64,000 nucleotides of DNA from Septoria linicola (Eukaryota > Ascomycota > Dothideomycetes > Mycosphaerellales > Mycosphaerellaceae), in NCBI GenBank assembly GCA_024114885.1, contig CP099420.1, positions 992,001-1,056,000 on the forward strand, given 5' to 3'. The position numbers and the translations under genes are program-made. The notes beneath the pieces are model-generated. The model did no database searches and was not told where the DNA came from. It worked only from the letters and a program-made list of their open reading frames with translations. Positions 21,218 to 35,856 of this stretch are shown piece after piece (the stretch's first letter is position 1; every line of letters begins with the position of its first letter).

Positions 21218-24200
21218 ACTAAAAACACCTTCTTAGATCCGATTATTATTCGCTAGACGCTACTCTTCTACTATATTCTTAGAGATCTCCTTAGGAATAG
21301 CCTCTCTCTTCTTCGATACTAGCACTTCTAAGTTACTATCTACGCTTATAAAGCTAGCTTCGCTAAACATATACTCCTTAATATCTATAGCTATAGCGTA
21401 GGTAGTATCGAATTAAGCTTCAGCCGTAGTCTACTATTTAGCTATATAGGCCTTAAACTCCTCCTTACTTATACTAAAGAGCTTCTTTATCTCTATACTT
21501 ACTACCTAATCCGCCTATAGAACTCGGCCTACTAAAGTATTAGAAATCGGGCCTAGGCCGGTTAGAAGTACCTTAGTAGCGAAAGGTTTTATTACTCGTA
21601 TAGGGTATATAGTACCTAAAGCTATAAAGAGTATTCGCTCGCGATAGAGATATACGCTATAGACCGTAGAAACGTTAATACGATTACTATTAGGTAACTT
21701 ATCTAATACTTAACTATTAGGATAGGCTAGGAACACTATCGGAATTATATAATACTCTTCGTCTATACGAGTATACCGCTAAGGGAGGTAGGGGTGCGAA
21801 ATAACTAGCGAGCCCGCTTTAGTACAAGGGTTCTTCTAACTAAGCTTGAGATTAGCTTTTATTTCGTTAGTAATTACTAGAGGTATAGTCTCGACGAAGC
21901 CCGTGCTATAGCTTTACTTGTTAGCGATAATACGCCTTACTAGCTACTTTGCCTCCTTAGGGTCGAAGAGCCTATTACTAACCGCGTTAGAGGTTAGTAA
22001 AAGTCGTCCTCTATTACTAGTATCGTCTAGAGAGATCGTAAACTGAACCTAATTAAGGCCCTTCTCCTTAAGTAGTATATTCTCGTTTAAGGCGATATAC
22101 TAGAAGCCGTTAGGGTAGTTAGAACCTACCTTATCGTCGAAGATATAAAAGGTAGTAGATAGGTAGGCTACGTATTTAACAGTCGTACACGGAGTAGTAA
22201 CTAGCTAATATAGCTATAGTAGAGGATACTAGCGGAGGAGCTATTAGGACAGCAAGTACTATATACTACGAGACTAACTATACTAACTAATAGCCGTGTT
22301 ATACTATCGATATACTATAAACTCATGCTATATACCTTCGAGTAAAGAGTCTAGGATCTAAAATAGGCCCCTAGTAGAAGGAGAACAAAAGAGGAAGCCG
22401 TAATCGGTCTAGGTATCCTTATTATTATCGTAGTCTAAGAGCTCCTAAGCCTTCTAATAGACGTTAGAAGTAACCTTCAAGTCTACCTCGGTCGTAGAGA
22501 ACTAAAAGGGTCCGAGGTAGCTTCTACCTACCTTACGTATTAGGGCGTTAATATCGTCCTCCGGTTCCTAAGTATTAGTACTCTTCTTACCGTAACGAGT
22601 ACGCTCTATAGGCTTAGGGAAGAAAGTATTCGCTTCTAGCTTAAACTACGTCCGGTTTTAAGTATTCTAGGCGATAAGGGCTTAGAGATCGGCTATACTA
22701 CCTATCTAAACAATATACTAGTAGAGGGTATACGTTACGTTAGCCGTCTTTAGTAGCTTTAAACCTATAGTATCACCTATCTTAGCTATATATTCTTTAT
22801 AAAGAGGCTAGCTAAGGTGCGAAAGAACATTAATTAAAGCGTAGCTCTTAGTTACCTTCTTCTTCTCCTAGATATTATCGACTTCTTTAAGAGCTCCGCT
22901 AACGACTACACGATAGTAGACTTCGGAGGTAATACTATCCTTTATATAAGCCTAGTAGCGTAGATTAGGCTCCGAGTCGCTCTCTAGCTTAATTCTATTA
23001 TTATCTTCTAGCACGATTAGCGATAGGCGTTACGGACCCGGTAGCGGCTCTATCGTAGGTAGTACTTAGTCTTACGTAGGATCGCTATCGCTCGAAGCGC
23101 TTAGTATAGGAGAAGTCTCGATCGAGGTAATAATAGGTTCTCTAGCGCGAAGTCTAGTAATCCTCCTGCTTTTATAAAGGGCCTACGTCGGTATAGGTTT
23201 AGGCGTAGGCTTCTTTATAGAGCTTAGCGTTAACTTCTCTAACTAAGCTTTTAGCCTCTATATAGTGCTAGGCGATACGGAATCTCTAAGACGAGGCTCC
23301 GAGGTCGTAAGCAAATTACCTTCTCCTTCTCCTTCTTCTTCTTAACTAGAGTTTCGAGTAGGACTAGATAAGGATAGGCTCTTAGGCGCCGAGGAAGAGA
23401 GTCGTCTATTAGATCTTAGATTTCTAGAAGGAGGTAATAGTCTATAGGACATTAAGGGCTATCTCTCTACCGCCGGGAACACGTAAGTCGGTTCTTCGAA
23501 AGCCTCTCCTTTAGTAAGCTTAACTATAAACCTATACTAATTAAGTCTATAGCCTACTTCTAGGCGTACCTCTCTTATCTTACAGCTAAAGACGTCGACC
23601 TACGAGAGCTCCTCCTTAAACTTGTTCTAGTAGCGTCTCCTATCTAAGTTCGTATTAATAAAGCCTAAGCCTTACGAGCCGGGAGTCTTCTTACTCCTCT
23701 ATAGCTAAAAGTGCTAGCTACGAGAGAATATGTTCGCTACCTACTAATAGAAGCGATCTTGCTTTTACTACGCTAAGAAGACCTAGCCTTTAGGCTCGCT
23801 CTCTTCGAAGACGCCTTTATACTTATTTAACTATTAACGAAGGTTCCTAAGTATCTCTTTATCGTATAAGACTTAGTTAAGGAAGGAGAAGTTCTACTCG
23901 TACCTAAACTCTATACGTAGCTACTACTAGATTAAGTTTCTCTCCTTTACTAAGTCTCGGCCTTCTTAGCGTATCTTCTTTATATTATCGCGCTTTACGC
24001 TCTACGCGTTAAGGTACTTTAGCAAAATCTTAGTAGAGAGGCGTTTAAAGAAGTTAAACACGCTAATCTTCATCTCGTCGTTTACTTCCTCGACTTACTT
24101 AAGTACTAAGTCGACGCTCTCCTCTTAGTCTTATAGTGTCTCTAGCGACAGAATAGCTTTAGTAGTATTATTAAGGTTCGTTATACTAGTAAGAGGTCCG

Positions 24201-24240
24201 CTTAAGGCCTAGAAACTAACGAGCGAGCCTTTGCGATTAG
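21218..24240 (-). pseudogene. G2 ORF X, unrecognised about 1000-residue protein
   Basis: Minus-strand counterpart of 45790-48790. Same frame structure, stops at Gln/Trp positions. See that entry for the protein description. It lies between P3 (24789) and P4 (21195), downstream of integrase. Confidence 0.7.
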
Positions 24241-24788
24241 TACGAGCGAGCGCTATACCTTATATAGAACTTAAAGAAACTATTTTTCGTCTTTTCTTTA
24301 AGGAATCTTATCTAGGTAGTTCTTATATCGGACTTCGAATAGGCGAGGTAGAAGGCGAAAGCGCCGGTCTTAATAAGCGCTTAGGCGTTAAAGAACGCTA
24401 GAAAGAGGAAGTCTTGTTCTTTATACGTAAGGGAGAAAGAGAACGTCTTTAAATAGTCGTATTAGTAGCTTAGAGCGATATAAAGCGCGTGACTAGTAAT
24501 AAGTAACTTGAATAGCGAGGAGGGTCGGGCGCGTAACTAGTTATAGAGTTTTCTATTATATTAGTTGCCGCTTACGTACACAAATAGCTATATAGCGTTA
24601 CTAGGTAGTAACGAAAGATAAGAATCGAACTTAATAGAAGTAAGGCTCTATAGTAACTAATTAATAGTTAATAAGGAAGAAGAGATCGTTTAGAGCGTAA
24701 AAGTAGTCTAATTATATACCTTATCGTAGTAGCGTAACTACTGTTAGGATCAGGGGTCTATACGCGAGGCTTAGTTACGTAAGGTTTT

Positions 24789-24811
24789 AGTTATTATTTA
24801 AAAAGATAACT
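24789..24811 (-). repeat. 23-bp palindrome P3 (G2, before ORF X)
   Basis: AGTTATTATTT, A, AAAGATAACT on the plus strand. It marks the spacer/ORF X boundary. Confidence 0.8.
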
Positions 24812-25790
24812 AAAAGTTTACTTTACCTTAACGCTTCCGTAGCCGTCGTATACTACTAACGCTACTACTAACTACTATAGTATATACCTTACTATCGCCG
24901 ACAAGGACTGAGACTTAGATACTATCGTCGTTACCTCTACTAACTTAAAAGAGCCTTATTTTTCGTATACCCGGTCGACTTACTAGATCGCGCTTTCTAT
25001 ATCGTAAGAGACCGCTAGCGCTATAATTAATAGCTAGAAAGGAGCTATTAGAGCCGCTGTCGCTAAAGATTCAAGCTCCTTCGCCTCTAAGTAGGCTAAA
25101 AAACCTTAAACTTTAAGTATTCTCTACTAGAAACTAATATTTTTTAGTAATTCCTTTAGTTAGGCGAAAATTAGTAGTAGAAAGGCCCTTAGGACAGAAA
25201 ATTATTATCTTACTCGCCGATTAGTAATAGAAAAGGGCTCTAGGAAGACAGATCGTAGTACTAACCTTAGAAATCGCTAGTAGAAAAGAGCTTTAGGAGT
25301 ATAGATCTAGCTTAGATTTTAAGACCTAGTAGTAGAAAGTAGCTCGAGATAGCTAACTTTTATAGCGATAGTAGGCTCGAGACTTAGAAAAAGGAGTAGG
25401 ATAGTAGGTTAGCTAGTAGATATAAAGTCTATATTTAAAAGTTAAGCTTAGAAGAGTAACTAGCTATATAGATACTTATCTTAGCTATAGAAAACAGCGT
25501 CGGAATAGCTAGGATTAGCTAGATTCTTACTAATCTAGTAAAAGAGGAGTTCGGGAAGCTTAGATCGGAGCTTAATAGTAGCTCTAGGAATAAAAGAAGT
25601 ACTCGAGACAGCTAAGATTTAGCTAGATTTATACTAGTCTAGTAAATTACAAGCTTAGGAAGCTCCGATTAGAGCTTAATAGTAGCTTTAGGATCAAAAG
25701 AAGCGCTCGGGACAGTATAGACTTAGGAAGATTAGCCCTTTTATAGTAGAGGCTAGGCTTTAGTAGCTAGATCTTAGCTTATGCCCCTAA
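24812..25790 (-). repeat. G2 spacer with degenerate tandem repeats
   Basis: About 1 kb without a frame between integrase and ORF X. It is built of imperfect repeats: roughly 100-bp units around GAGCTTAATAGTAGCTC (about 25520-25740), and roughly 50-bp units around TAGTAGAAAG (about 25165-25345). Unit number differs between G1, G2, G3 and G4. Confidence 0.7.
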
Positions 25791-25799
25791 TTAAGTATC

Positions 25800-28700
25800 G
25801 CCTATCGAATTTCTACTTCTTTAGCTCCGCTAGGCTAGCTTTAGCCTCTAGCTTACTAAGTCTTCTACTTCTTCTTTAAGCTCCGTTAGTAGCTAGCGTA
25901 TATAACTCTCCCTTTCTTCTTAAGTTATTACTAATAGCTTACTAATAAAGATCTATAGATACTTATACCTAGGTAGAAGGCCTAGTTCTATAACTTTCTC
26001 TATCGGTAGTAGTACTTCTTCTAGTTTAACCTAATCCGGAACTAGCTTTAGGTTTTCTTATAGAAAGGTATATTTCTTAAGGTCTATCCTCTTATAGATA
26101 TACTCTCGCCTTAAGCTATCTAGTTCCTCTAGCTTATACGATACACCTCTCTATAATACTTCGGATACCCTAAAAGGGCCTTCCTATCTAAACGTAAGCT
26201 TATAGGAGAAGCTAGTTTTTAACTTAGAGCGGTATACTAATACGAGATCTCCTTTCTATAGTATAGTAAGATCTATATAGCGATATCTATCGAAGTACGC
26301 CTTGTTCTACTCTCGGAGACGCTATTAACGTAGTCGCTCTTCTTCTATAGTCGTTTCTATAGCTTCGAGGGCTTAAGCTCGAATCGTAAGAAGCTCTACT
26401 CTAGTCTTAACCTTGCCCTAATCTATAATCCGGAAGGTATAGTATTCTAGCTCGATCGGTAGTACTACGTTACGCCTAATTATTACCTCCGATAGTGTTA
26501 GGCTAGTAGTAGAGACTATTATCGTTCTCTCTACCTATAGAACCGCTAGAATATAGTCCCGAATCGTATAAAGGCCGCTATTAGAGAGCTTTAAGTAAGT
26601 GTCTAATATTGTCTTATAGCCGACTTTAACGATAGCGTTAGACTAAGGGTAGTACGGCGAAATATTAATACGTTTAACACTATACGACAGTAGTAGCTTC
26701 TCTACGTTACTAAGGTTAGTCTTATAGTTGTCGAGGATAACTTCTACGGTAGCCTCCTACTAGTAAAAGATCTCTTCCTATATAAACCTTACTATCTATA
26801 CTAAGGAGATACTCTTCGCTAGGTACTAGAACATACGTACTTCTAGCTAGCGCGATAGAGATTCGCGTATAACTATTAACGAACAGTTCTTCGAGATATA
26901 TAAGCTATCGATATACTACCGCTAGCTAACTATAACTTAGAGCGGGATTTGTAGTTCTCTAGGTACCTGTCGTCTATACTAGAGACTATAAACAGTATAC
27001 TACCGAACAGCGAGCGAGATCTAAGCCTAGACTCTATCCTACTACTATCGTTTTCGGATAAGATTATACGTCTATTTAGCGCTACGATAACCGTTCTTAT
27101 AATAGTATACCTTAATAATACAAGCTCGCGCTTTAGGTTTATTAATAACTCGCTATAGGGGTCTAGCTACTCGCTCTTAGCGCTAGAGCTAGTTATTCTT
27201 AATATAAAACAGCCGATACTTCTTCCTTAACCGCTTATACTCGTTATTAGAAACTCCCTTAGGTCTTTATATTCGTATAAGCACGAAAGCGATATTTATT
27301 AACTCCTAAGAGTAGATCCTATTAATTGTAGGTAGCTCGCCCTAAATTACCTATATAGAGAAAGCGTTAACGTAAAAGGTATCGAAGAATTACTCGTTAA
27401 TTATTAGATCTACGTCTTCTTCCTATTCTATAGCTTCTATATCTTTAGGCGTAGTAGGCTTCCTCGATAACGAATCTAGAGCTATATACTTCTTACTAGG
27501 AACATATATAACATTAAAGTCGAAGAGGTAGATCTATACTAGCTAGCGCGTTATTACTATATTCGGCAAATTAGAGGCAGCCTTATTAAGCTAGTAAACG
27601 AGGGTATTTATATTAATCTCTAGTTAGAAGTATACTCCGAACAGCTACGGCTTTAGCTTCTTTAATACCTTTAGTATACTAAGGCATTCGCGCTTTCTAG
27701 TATCGTACTTAACCTCTACTAGGTTGAATAGGCCAGACTTATATCGAACTAGATAGCGGAGAAGTAGCTCGTCTCGATTATATTAGGAAAGCGTATATCT
27801 CTAGCCTTTACCGCTCGAATCCATACCTACGATAATAAGTCCTACTTCTTCTCTAAAATTAAGAGTAACTAGGGCTAGGGCTGAAACTAGTACCTTTAAG
27901 ACGACGTCTTTAGCTAGTTAGTGCTCGGTAGTCTATTAAAACTTAGTATCCTTCTATAAGAGTTTAAATAGCGGAGTAAGGATAATCGTAAAACCTTTAA
28001 CCTAGACGTAGTAGTACGTAACTACGCCGAGGAAGATTCGAACCTCCTTCTAATTCTCTAGCGTCGGCTATTTCTTAATCTTCGCTACTCTTACGAAGTC
28101 TAGATAGCGACTATCGATACTAGTAAGGTAACTAACGATTACTAGTTATTCGTAATAGAGCTATAGCTTGTTAAAAGCTACCGTTATATTAGCTCGTTCT
28201 ATATTATAGAGGACGTCGTCTATAGCTATAATATGTTTAACAACGTAACGGCGGAGGCTAGGTTTAACCTCTTTACTATCGTACTTCGTCTTAGGCTCTT
28301 TAATACCGATATTATTAAGGAACGGCCGTGCCTTATACGAGACATACTCTATAAGCACTTAGTTAATAATACGAACGAACTAGGTAATAGAATTCGTAGC
28401 TCCTTACAGTAACGTAGTCTACCGTAATAGGCCTAGTAGTGAATTAAAGCCTATAAGGTCTCTATAGGATTTATCGAGTAGAATTTAGTTATATCTAGAG
28501 AAGATATTAACTAACGAGGCTAGCGCGTAACCGGTAAAGTCCTTAGAGAAACCCTTAGCGTCGGGTAGTAAGTTCGAATCTCTTATAGTAACTTAATTGA
28601 ACTTCTAAGCTACGTTAATTAACTAATACTTCTTTAGCTTACCTACCTCCGTCTTCTTACTAATAAGGAAGTACAGGTTTCGATAAGCACCGTAGTATAG

Positions 28701-29700
28701 CTTAAGAGTTCCTACTTAGATTCGTTGTCTTAGTATATCTTCTACGACATATCGTAGAGATAGGTTTAGCTTGAAGCCTAGATACTACTATAGCTCGTAA
28801 GGAACTGTCCGAATCTTCTATAGCGGAGTAATATTAGGATTGATTCGGCCTAAATACGTAAAGTCCTACGTAAAGGCAGCTTCTCGATTCCTTAGTATAT
28901 AATGTAATAAATCTAGCTCCTTTAGTAGTAGTTCTATACTAGGTTTGAACTTTATAAGCCGTTCGGGCGTTAGGCGTAATCTAGGCTCGATCGTCGAGAA
29001 CCTCTTAGTTAGGTACTTACTATCGTAAGGTCTAGTACTAGGTAGTATAGCTACTTCCTTCTTAATATAAGTCCGTCGCTAGTCCTTTAATCCGCTAGGG
29101 TTTAAGCTATTAGTTATAGTAATATCGGCATTTACTAGTTTAATCTTGTTAGTAACTCGCTTATAAAGAATATAGGCGCTAATATAATTATCTAGCTTCC
29201 GCTACCTCGTAGCTTCTTTATTACGAGCTCTCTCTATAACTATATTGATAGCGGCCGAGATAACGTACGTCTCTTCGCTAAGCTCGTCGTCTACTTTATC
29301 GGAAATAACCTCGTCGTAGGGTCTAGGTTCTTAGATAGCTAGCTCTGCCTCTCTAAGCTTACTACAGGCAATTATTAAGTATTCGCCTCTATAATTCGAA
29401 CCCTAGCTCGATCGAGGCACTAGTATAGCCTCTTTAAAACTATACTTAATGCCCTAGTATAAGTCTCGCTCGCTAGTATAAGCTAGCTCAGCTTCGCTAG
29501 TAGCTAGTAAAAGCTTCTTAAGTCGGCTATTTTAGCTGAATTTAGCGACGTTACCCTTAACGGCCGCTACTACGAGATAGTTATACTATGTTTACGTCTA
29601 GCTGTAATTAACCTGTCTTAATAGTTCGAGCTACTATCGTAGAGAGGTACTTTATCTAATTAAGTCGGCTATAAAATAGTCCCTAAAGTAAATTACCTTT
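25800..29700 (-). pseudogene. G2 RT-RNaseH-integrase, RIP-broken
   Basis: Minus-strand counterpart of 40330-44200. The open fragment 28161-28358 (65 codons) lies in the reverse transcriptase and includes PFLNNIGIKEP, where FLNN stands at the YxDD position; NN is expected from DD by G-to-A RIP changes. The RNase H and integrase blocks follow towards 25,900. G2 is interrupted 5' of this block by C2. Confidence 0.88.
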
Positions 29701-29835
29701 ATATACGATAACTACTACGTAAGGTAGTTAAAGACTTAATTCTCTAGGAGTTTAGGGCTGTTAGTAACCGTAAACGAACACTAGTACTAATCGCTTATCT
29801 ATCTATACTACTAGTATAGTTTGAAATATAGTATA

Positions 29836-30113
29836 TATTGAGAATATATCCTAGATAGTCAGTCTAGATATAGACTTCTGAGCATGGTTCTAGATGCCTA
29901 AGGCATCCACCTAAGGCTTAGCAAGAGGTATATCTTGCTTCTCTTTCTTCTCTTCTTAGATAACTAACTCAATCAACTTTGTATTTAGTTCCTAGCATAT
30001 TACTACTACACTATGTATATAAGTCAGTTCAAGATTGATCCCCTATTCTTCTTTACTACGCTATACCCTCCTTGACATTGTGTAGCATCTATAAACGCCC
30101 TCTACTTTTAACA
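29836..30113 (+). repeat. C2 5' LTR (278 bp)
   Basis: Begins TATTGAGAAT and ends CTTTTAACA, keeping the canonical CA end. It pairs with 35857-36134. Confidence 0.95.
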
Positions 30114-30129
30114 GGTTATAAGCCCGGGT
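30114..30129 (+). promoter_or_regulatory. C2 primer-binding site (initiator-tRNA half type)
   Basis: GGTTATAAGCCCGGG directly after the LTR ...AACA, identical to C1. See 9798. Confidence 0.8.
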
Positions 30130-30595
30130 TTATACACTAAATAGGAGCAACCTATGTTAGTATAGGTTACTTGTATCCCTTGCAGTTTGTAGAAAACATT
30201 TAGGGCCTAGAAGTTTCCCTAACTATATTACTAACGAAGCTAGTTTGCACCTAGTAGTATACAAGTTAGTAAAGATCTCTATAAGACAGTAGTATGTTTC
30301 TACTTTATTAATACCTGCCCAGTTCTCTACTATTGCACCTAGTATTACTAGAGTTAGAAGAGGCTACTTGGCCTTCCTACTACCTAGTAATAGAAACTCT
30401 GCTAAGAGAGAAAGATCTAAGTCTTAGTAATTTCCTAAATACGAGGAATCCCTGTCCCTTAGAGCTAGTCTCCCTACTATAAGAAATTACCCTTCTCTAG
30501 AATCCTTAGCTAGTCTGAAGCATTCTACTAATTATTCATTCTATTTACCTATTTCTATAATAGACTAAGAGGACAAGAAGAGCTAAAGGATTCCA

Positions 30596-33500
30596 ATCCT
30601 AGACAGAACTAACTAGAAGAGATAGTTCAAGCTATAGACAGACAAGCTAGAAGGAAAGGACTAGTTCTAGGCAATTAGCTAACTAATTGTTAGAGGGAAC
30701 CTATGCACAGTTTAGTAGGACACTAGTCTTCAGATGCATATTACTTAGAATCAACACTTCTTAAAAGACAATATAGTATATAGGTTTAGTATTAGATACA
30801 GTATTAGTAAAGATAATAAGATAGAGCTAGAGACATAGTATGTTACTACACTAGCAGCTAAGATATAGGTAATTCTCTAGAACAAGTATAATAGAGTCCT
30901 AAAGTCCTATACTATAGGTCTAATTAAGCAGTTTGTTACATTTAGGATATTACCTAATAAGACAATTAGGGAAGCATAGAGACACCTTAGAGGCCTAGGT
31001 AAGAGGATTGCTAAGATTAATCCTTAGGAAGCCTACTACTAGAGCTAAGAGAAAAGGCTGAAACATCTCCTATAGTCTCTACCTATATTATACTAAGTAG
31101 CTAAGGATACTATTATAACCTAACTATCCTTAGATATAGACACTATTCTCCTTCTACTTAAGTCCTAAGAGGTAAGAGACAATCCAGATAAGATAGACAT
31201 AGGTCTAGCTATATTCTATTCTAGGTAGCCCTACTAAGGAAAGTCCCTACTAATATGCTAGCTCTATAAGAAAGGGAAGCACTAGTTGAAGGATTGTCCT
31301 AACCTCCCTACTACTAAGAAACTATCCTAGTAGAGAAACAGTACTAAGAACTAGAAGGACCCTTAGGGATTATTCCTTAGAGGGAGGGTTAGAAGATCCC
31401 CTTTACTAAGAAATGCTAGACATATTAAGAAAGCTATCTACAAGTTATTATTATATAATAAGCTAAAGAAGGTTATCTAGAAAATAGGCAAGTAGCTTCA
31501 AAGGATAGAAAAGTCTAGAAAGCTTCTAAAGAAAGGATTTTCAGCCTAGGAGTCTAGTTCTAGTTCTAATTCTAGAACTCACTCTAGTTCTAGAAGTAAT
31601 AATAATTCCCTATTAGAAGATAATAACCAAGATAAGTTAGCCTATTCTACAATTAAGGCTAAAGGCAAGTTATTACCCTAAGAATAGCTCTTAGATTCCT
31701 ATACCTCATCCTATATAACTAACTAACTGTCCTTCTTCAGATTAGTAAAGCTACTAAGGAAGAAAGTATAGATTAAGGTAGGAGGAGGATACCTCTATAC
31801 AACCTACTCTAGACTAGTATAGATAAAGAGAATCTTAGGAGGAGAAGTTCTACTTAATAAGGTACTGTTTATTCCTAATCTTAGAGTAAATCTTATATTA
31901 TAGGATTAGTTTAGCAAGCAATTTAGAGTCTAGAAGCCTAATTTCACTCTCACCTCCCTAGATAGCCAAACAGTTATAAAGACCAAGCTAGTTAGAGGTG
32001 TTCTATTTGTTAGTAAGATATTACCTCTCCTATAGGAAAAGTCATATTACTTACTATATAATCCTATAGAGGTTAACAATGCCTATACTGCCCTATTAGA
32101 GAAGGATCTAAAACAGTAGGAGCTATAGTATAGAAGATTTGTATACTTTAGAAGAGGGTTACTCTCAAACCTTTACAAAGTTACTAACCTAAAGGAAAGA
32201 ATTCTAATTCCTAACTAGGAAGAGTATAAGTATAGGATCTATATAATAGGCAAGATAAAGAAACACCTAAGCAAGTCTATTAAGAGAAGACCTAAAAGAT
32301 TAGCCCTTATATTAGTAGATATCTATAGACTATTACTATTATTAGTAAAAGGTTTTATATAGTAGCTTAAGATTATTAACAACTTCTTAAGAAAGAAATA
32401 GGCATTTCTACTTAAGGCTAGATCAGATACACCAACTACTCTTTAGAACTAGAGGATTAAGGCAGAAAGGTAGTCAGTAGCACTCCTCAAGTCTATAAGG
32501 GCTAATAATGCTAGAGAGATTACTACTTTAATCAAATAGTAGGAGAAGGACTTTAGAATTACCCTTAAGCTAACTAAGGCCTACAATTCACTCTAGAATA
32601 GAGTAGTTAAGAGGTCTATCCAAACATTAGAGGCCTCTATTAGAGCAATACTTAAAGAAAGTAAGATGCCTATTAAGTTTTAGCTAGAAGCCCTTAAAGC
32701 ATAGGTATATATAAGGAACAAGCTTCTAAATAGACCTAATATTAAGGGATTCAAGCTCTTACCTAATAAAGCTTTTAATAGGATCAAACTAATAGTCTCC
32801 TACCTTAAGGTATAGGGATATAGAGCTATAGTGTATATAGATACAAGAGTATAGCCTTAGTAGGTAAGGAGTAACAAACTAATAAATAGAGGAAAGGATA
32901 CTATGTTTGTTAGATACTATAATAATATAGTAAAGGTATAGAAGTTCTAGGAGCTAGATATAAAGGCTGTTAAGTAGTATACTAATATAATCTTCTTTAA
33001 AGATAAGCTAGGTAGAGAATTGGACTTAAATATTAAGATTAAGAATCTCCCTAGTTCAGCTCTAGAAAGAAGACCTATTAGAAGGCCAAGAACTATTGGC
33101 TAGCCTACTCTATAAGCTAGTAGAAGTACCCTAGGTGCTCCTAGTCTAGGCTAGTAGAAGCCTCCTCCCCCTCAGCTATTAGTATAGGTTTAGGAAGGAA
33201 AGAAACTCTTTATATAACTTCTACCTCTACTAGAAGATATAGGAGAGTATAGAAAATTCCTAGACTAAGGGAAAGTTAAGAAAGAATCTAAGAATTCTGC
33301 CTAAGAAACTATAGAGGTGGATTAGGAGTAGATAGCCTTAAGGCAAACTCTTAGAAAGAGGAAAGCATCCTAAGAACTTAATAGATTTAACTAGAAGCTA
33401 AAGCTAATCAGGCTTAAGCTAGATCAGAATAGTTAGCTAGACAAGGAAATGCTCCTAGAGCATTAGGCTTTCTTCTTAGCTATAAGCTCTATTAACCTAG

Positions 33501-35206
33501 GTATCCTATAGGACCTAGAATTCTTAGAGGAAGTTAAAGAGATTGCATTCTCAGCTACTAAAGAAGCAGGAATATACAAACAGGAGGTTCCAATCCTAAG
33601 GAACTATAAGGAAGTAGTAAGTAATCCTAAGTAGGGTCATCTCTAGTAAGAAGCTATTTAGAAGGAGCTAGATACACTTGTAAGTAACAATACCTAGACT
33701 ATAGTAGTCTTACTAAAAGGGGCTAACCTAGTTACCTTAAGATAGGTCTTTAATATTAAGAGAAAGCTTAGTAGAGCTATTAAAAAGTTCAAGGTAAGAC
33801 TAGTTATAAGAGGGTTCTCCTAAAAGTATAGAGTAGACTATATAGAGACTTTTGCCCCTATAGTCAGGTAGGATACTCTAAGAGGATTCATGGCTATAGT
33901 CTACAAGAAGGACCTAGTTCTGCACCAAGTAGATATAAACAATACATTTATAGAGAGTACCCTATATAAGGACATCTATATGATCCCACTACTAGGTATT
34001 AACCTACTAACTAGCATAGTCTTATAAGTTCTAAGGAGTCTCTATAGGCGGAAGCAAGCTATAAGAGACTAGAATCAGCTATATGTATCAAAGCTAAAAG
34101 GAATAGGATTCAGACAATCAGAAGTGGACCTATGTCTTCTAATCTATAAGAAAAGGAAAGACCTAATAATCCTGATCTATATTAATAATATACCTATTAC
34201 TATAGAGAGACTAGAAGATGTCCTCTAGTTTAAAGACTAACTTAGTAAGGTCTTTAAGATCAAAGATCTTAGAGAACTAGACAAGATTCTTGGAATAAGA
34301 CTAACAAGAAACAGATAGCAAGGCTAGCTGAAACTTAACTAGAAGCACTATATCTAAGAGAACCTAGCTAAGATAGGAATAGGTTAAGAGACTATATTAC
34401 TAACTCTTTCACTAATAGACAGCTATAAAAGTCTGAAGCCTACTAGACCAAATAATAAAAGGTATAACAAATAGGAGTACTAATCTATTGTTAGAACATA
34501 GATATAGCTTGTAACTATTATAAGACTAGACATTTCATTTACCCTTGGAAGATTAAGCTCCTATGTTAGTAATCCAATAGTAGGACACATGAAGGCTCTA
34601 AAGAAGCTAACTAGATACCTGAGATCAAACCTAGACCTTAGTCTAAGATACTTAAGGAATAGTTAAGGCTTTCTTACTAGATATATAGACTCTAACTATA
34701 TAATAGACAAGACTAACAGAGTCTCAATCCTTGGATATGTCTTCTTCCTTTATAGTATACTAATCTCCTAGATAAGTAAGAAGCAGAAATCTATAGCTAT
34801 ATCTATAATAGAAGCTAAATATATAGCTATAGGTGTATATACAAAACAGTTACAGTTCCTTAGTACTCTTTTAAGAGAGCTTAGATGCCTAGAGTTAGTA
34901 GGAGAATGTTCTTACTAACCAAGGATCCTTAGTAACCAGGAAACTGTTACTAGAATCAGGCCAATTTAGCTAAAAGGTAATAACCAAGCTGCCCTTACTC
35001 TAGTTAAGGACTCACATGTTTATAACAAGTCTAAACATATTAATATCTTATACAATACTATAAGAAAGCTCTAGTAGAACAGACTTATCTCTATAGAATA
35101 TATAAACATAAAAGAGATAGTAGTAGATAGTCTTACTAAGCTAAAGAATAGACTATAGTTTCAGGAGTTTATAAGGTAGCTCTGCCTTGTATAAGAGATA
35201 TGCAAA
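30596..35206 (+). pseudogene. Copia C2 gag-pol polyprotein, RIP-broken
   Basis: Same frame and domain order as C1 (offset 20,316). The zinc knuckle at 31256-31297 still has its first Cys (TGC) and its last His and Cys; its second Cys is TAT. RNase H keeps IDSNYIIDK and IIEAKYIA. It has no open fragment as long as the 79-codon RT piece of C1. Gag, protease, integrase, RT and RNase H are all present, so the element was complete when it inserted. Confidence 0.92.
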
Positions 35207-35856
35207 AGATAACTCCAAGCCTTGGAGTTAAACTAAGAGGAGTCTAAAAGAAAGATTTTAGTTACTTAACTCCTCCTTAGTTAGACTTTACAAAGTCCCA
35301 AATGCCCTTACTAATGTTAGACCTGTTACTAACTACAATATTACTATATAGCACCTAGCTGAACTAGACACCTCCTAAGGCCAAGTACTAGTTGATATTA
35401 AAGACCTCCTCTATAGTAGCTATTATCTCCTCTACTAGTATATAGTTACTCTGCTCCCTAGCTTGATATAAGATCCCTATAGCTAAGAATAGTGTACCCT
35501 AAAGACTATTAGGGAACTAAGAAGCTATATAGAATGTAACTAAGTAGGGGACTAGGCTATAAGGAATCTAGAGAGCTATTAGAATTAGCTATAAGAAAGG
35601 ACAGGGGCAACTTACTAGATAGTCTATGTCTTAAACAATCCACTCCTATATAAGAGAGGAGGAAGATCTTATAGAAGGCATTTCTTTTGCCTTTTTGTAG
35701 GAGATAGTAGTATAGAAAGTTTGTTAGATTAATAGTTAGTGCTATCTAGTTATTAGTCTGAAAAGCAAGTACTTGATAACTAATCAAGATTAGGACTAGC
35801 ATTTGAGTACTATAGATGATCTGTTGAAAGATCTGACTATATAGCATAAGTAGGAG
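35207..35856 (+). other. C2 3' untranslated region and polypurine tract
   Basis: About 640 bp without a frame, ending in TAAGTAGGAG (35847-35856) before the 3' LTR. Equivalent to 14891-15540 in C1. Confidence 0.7.
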
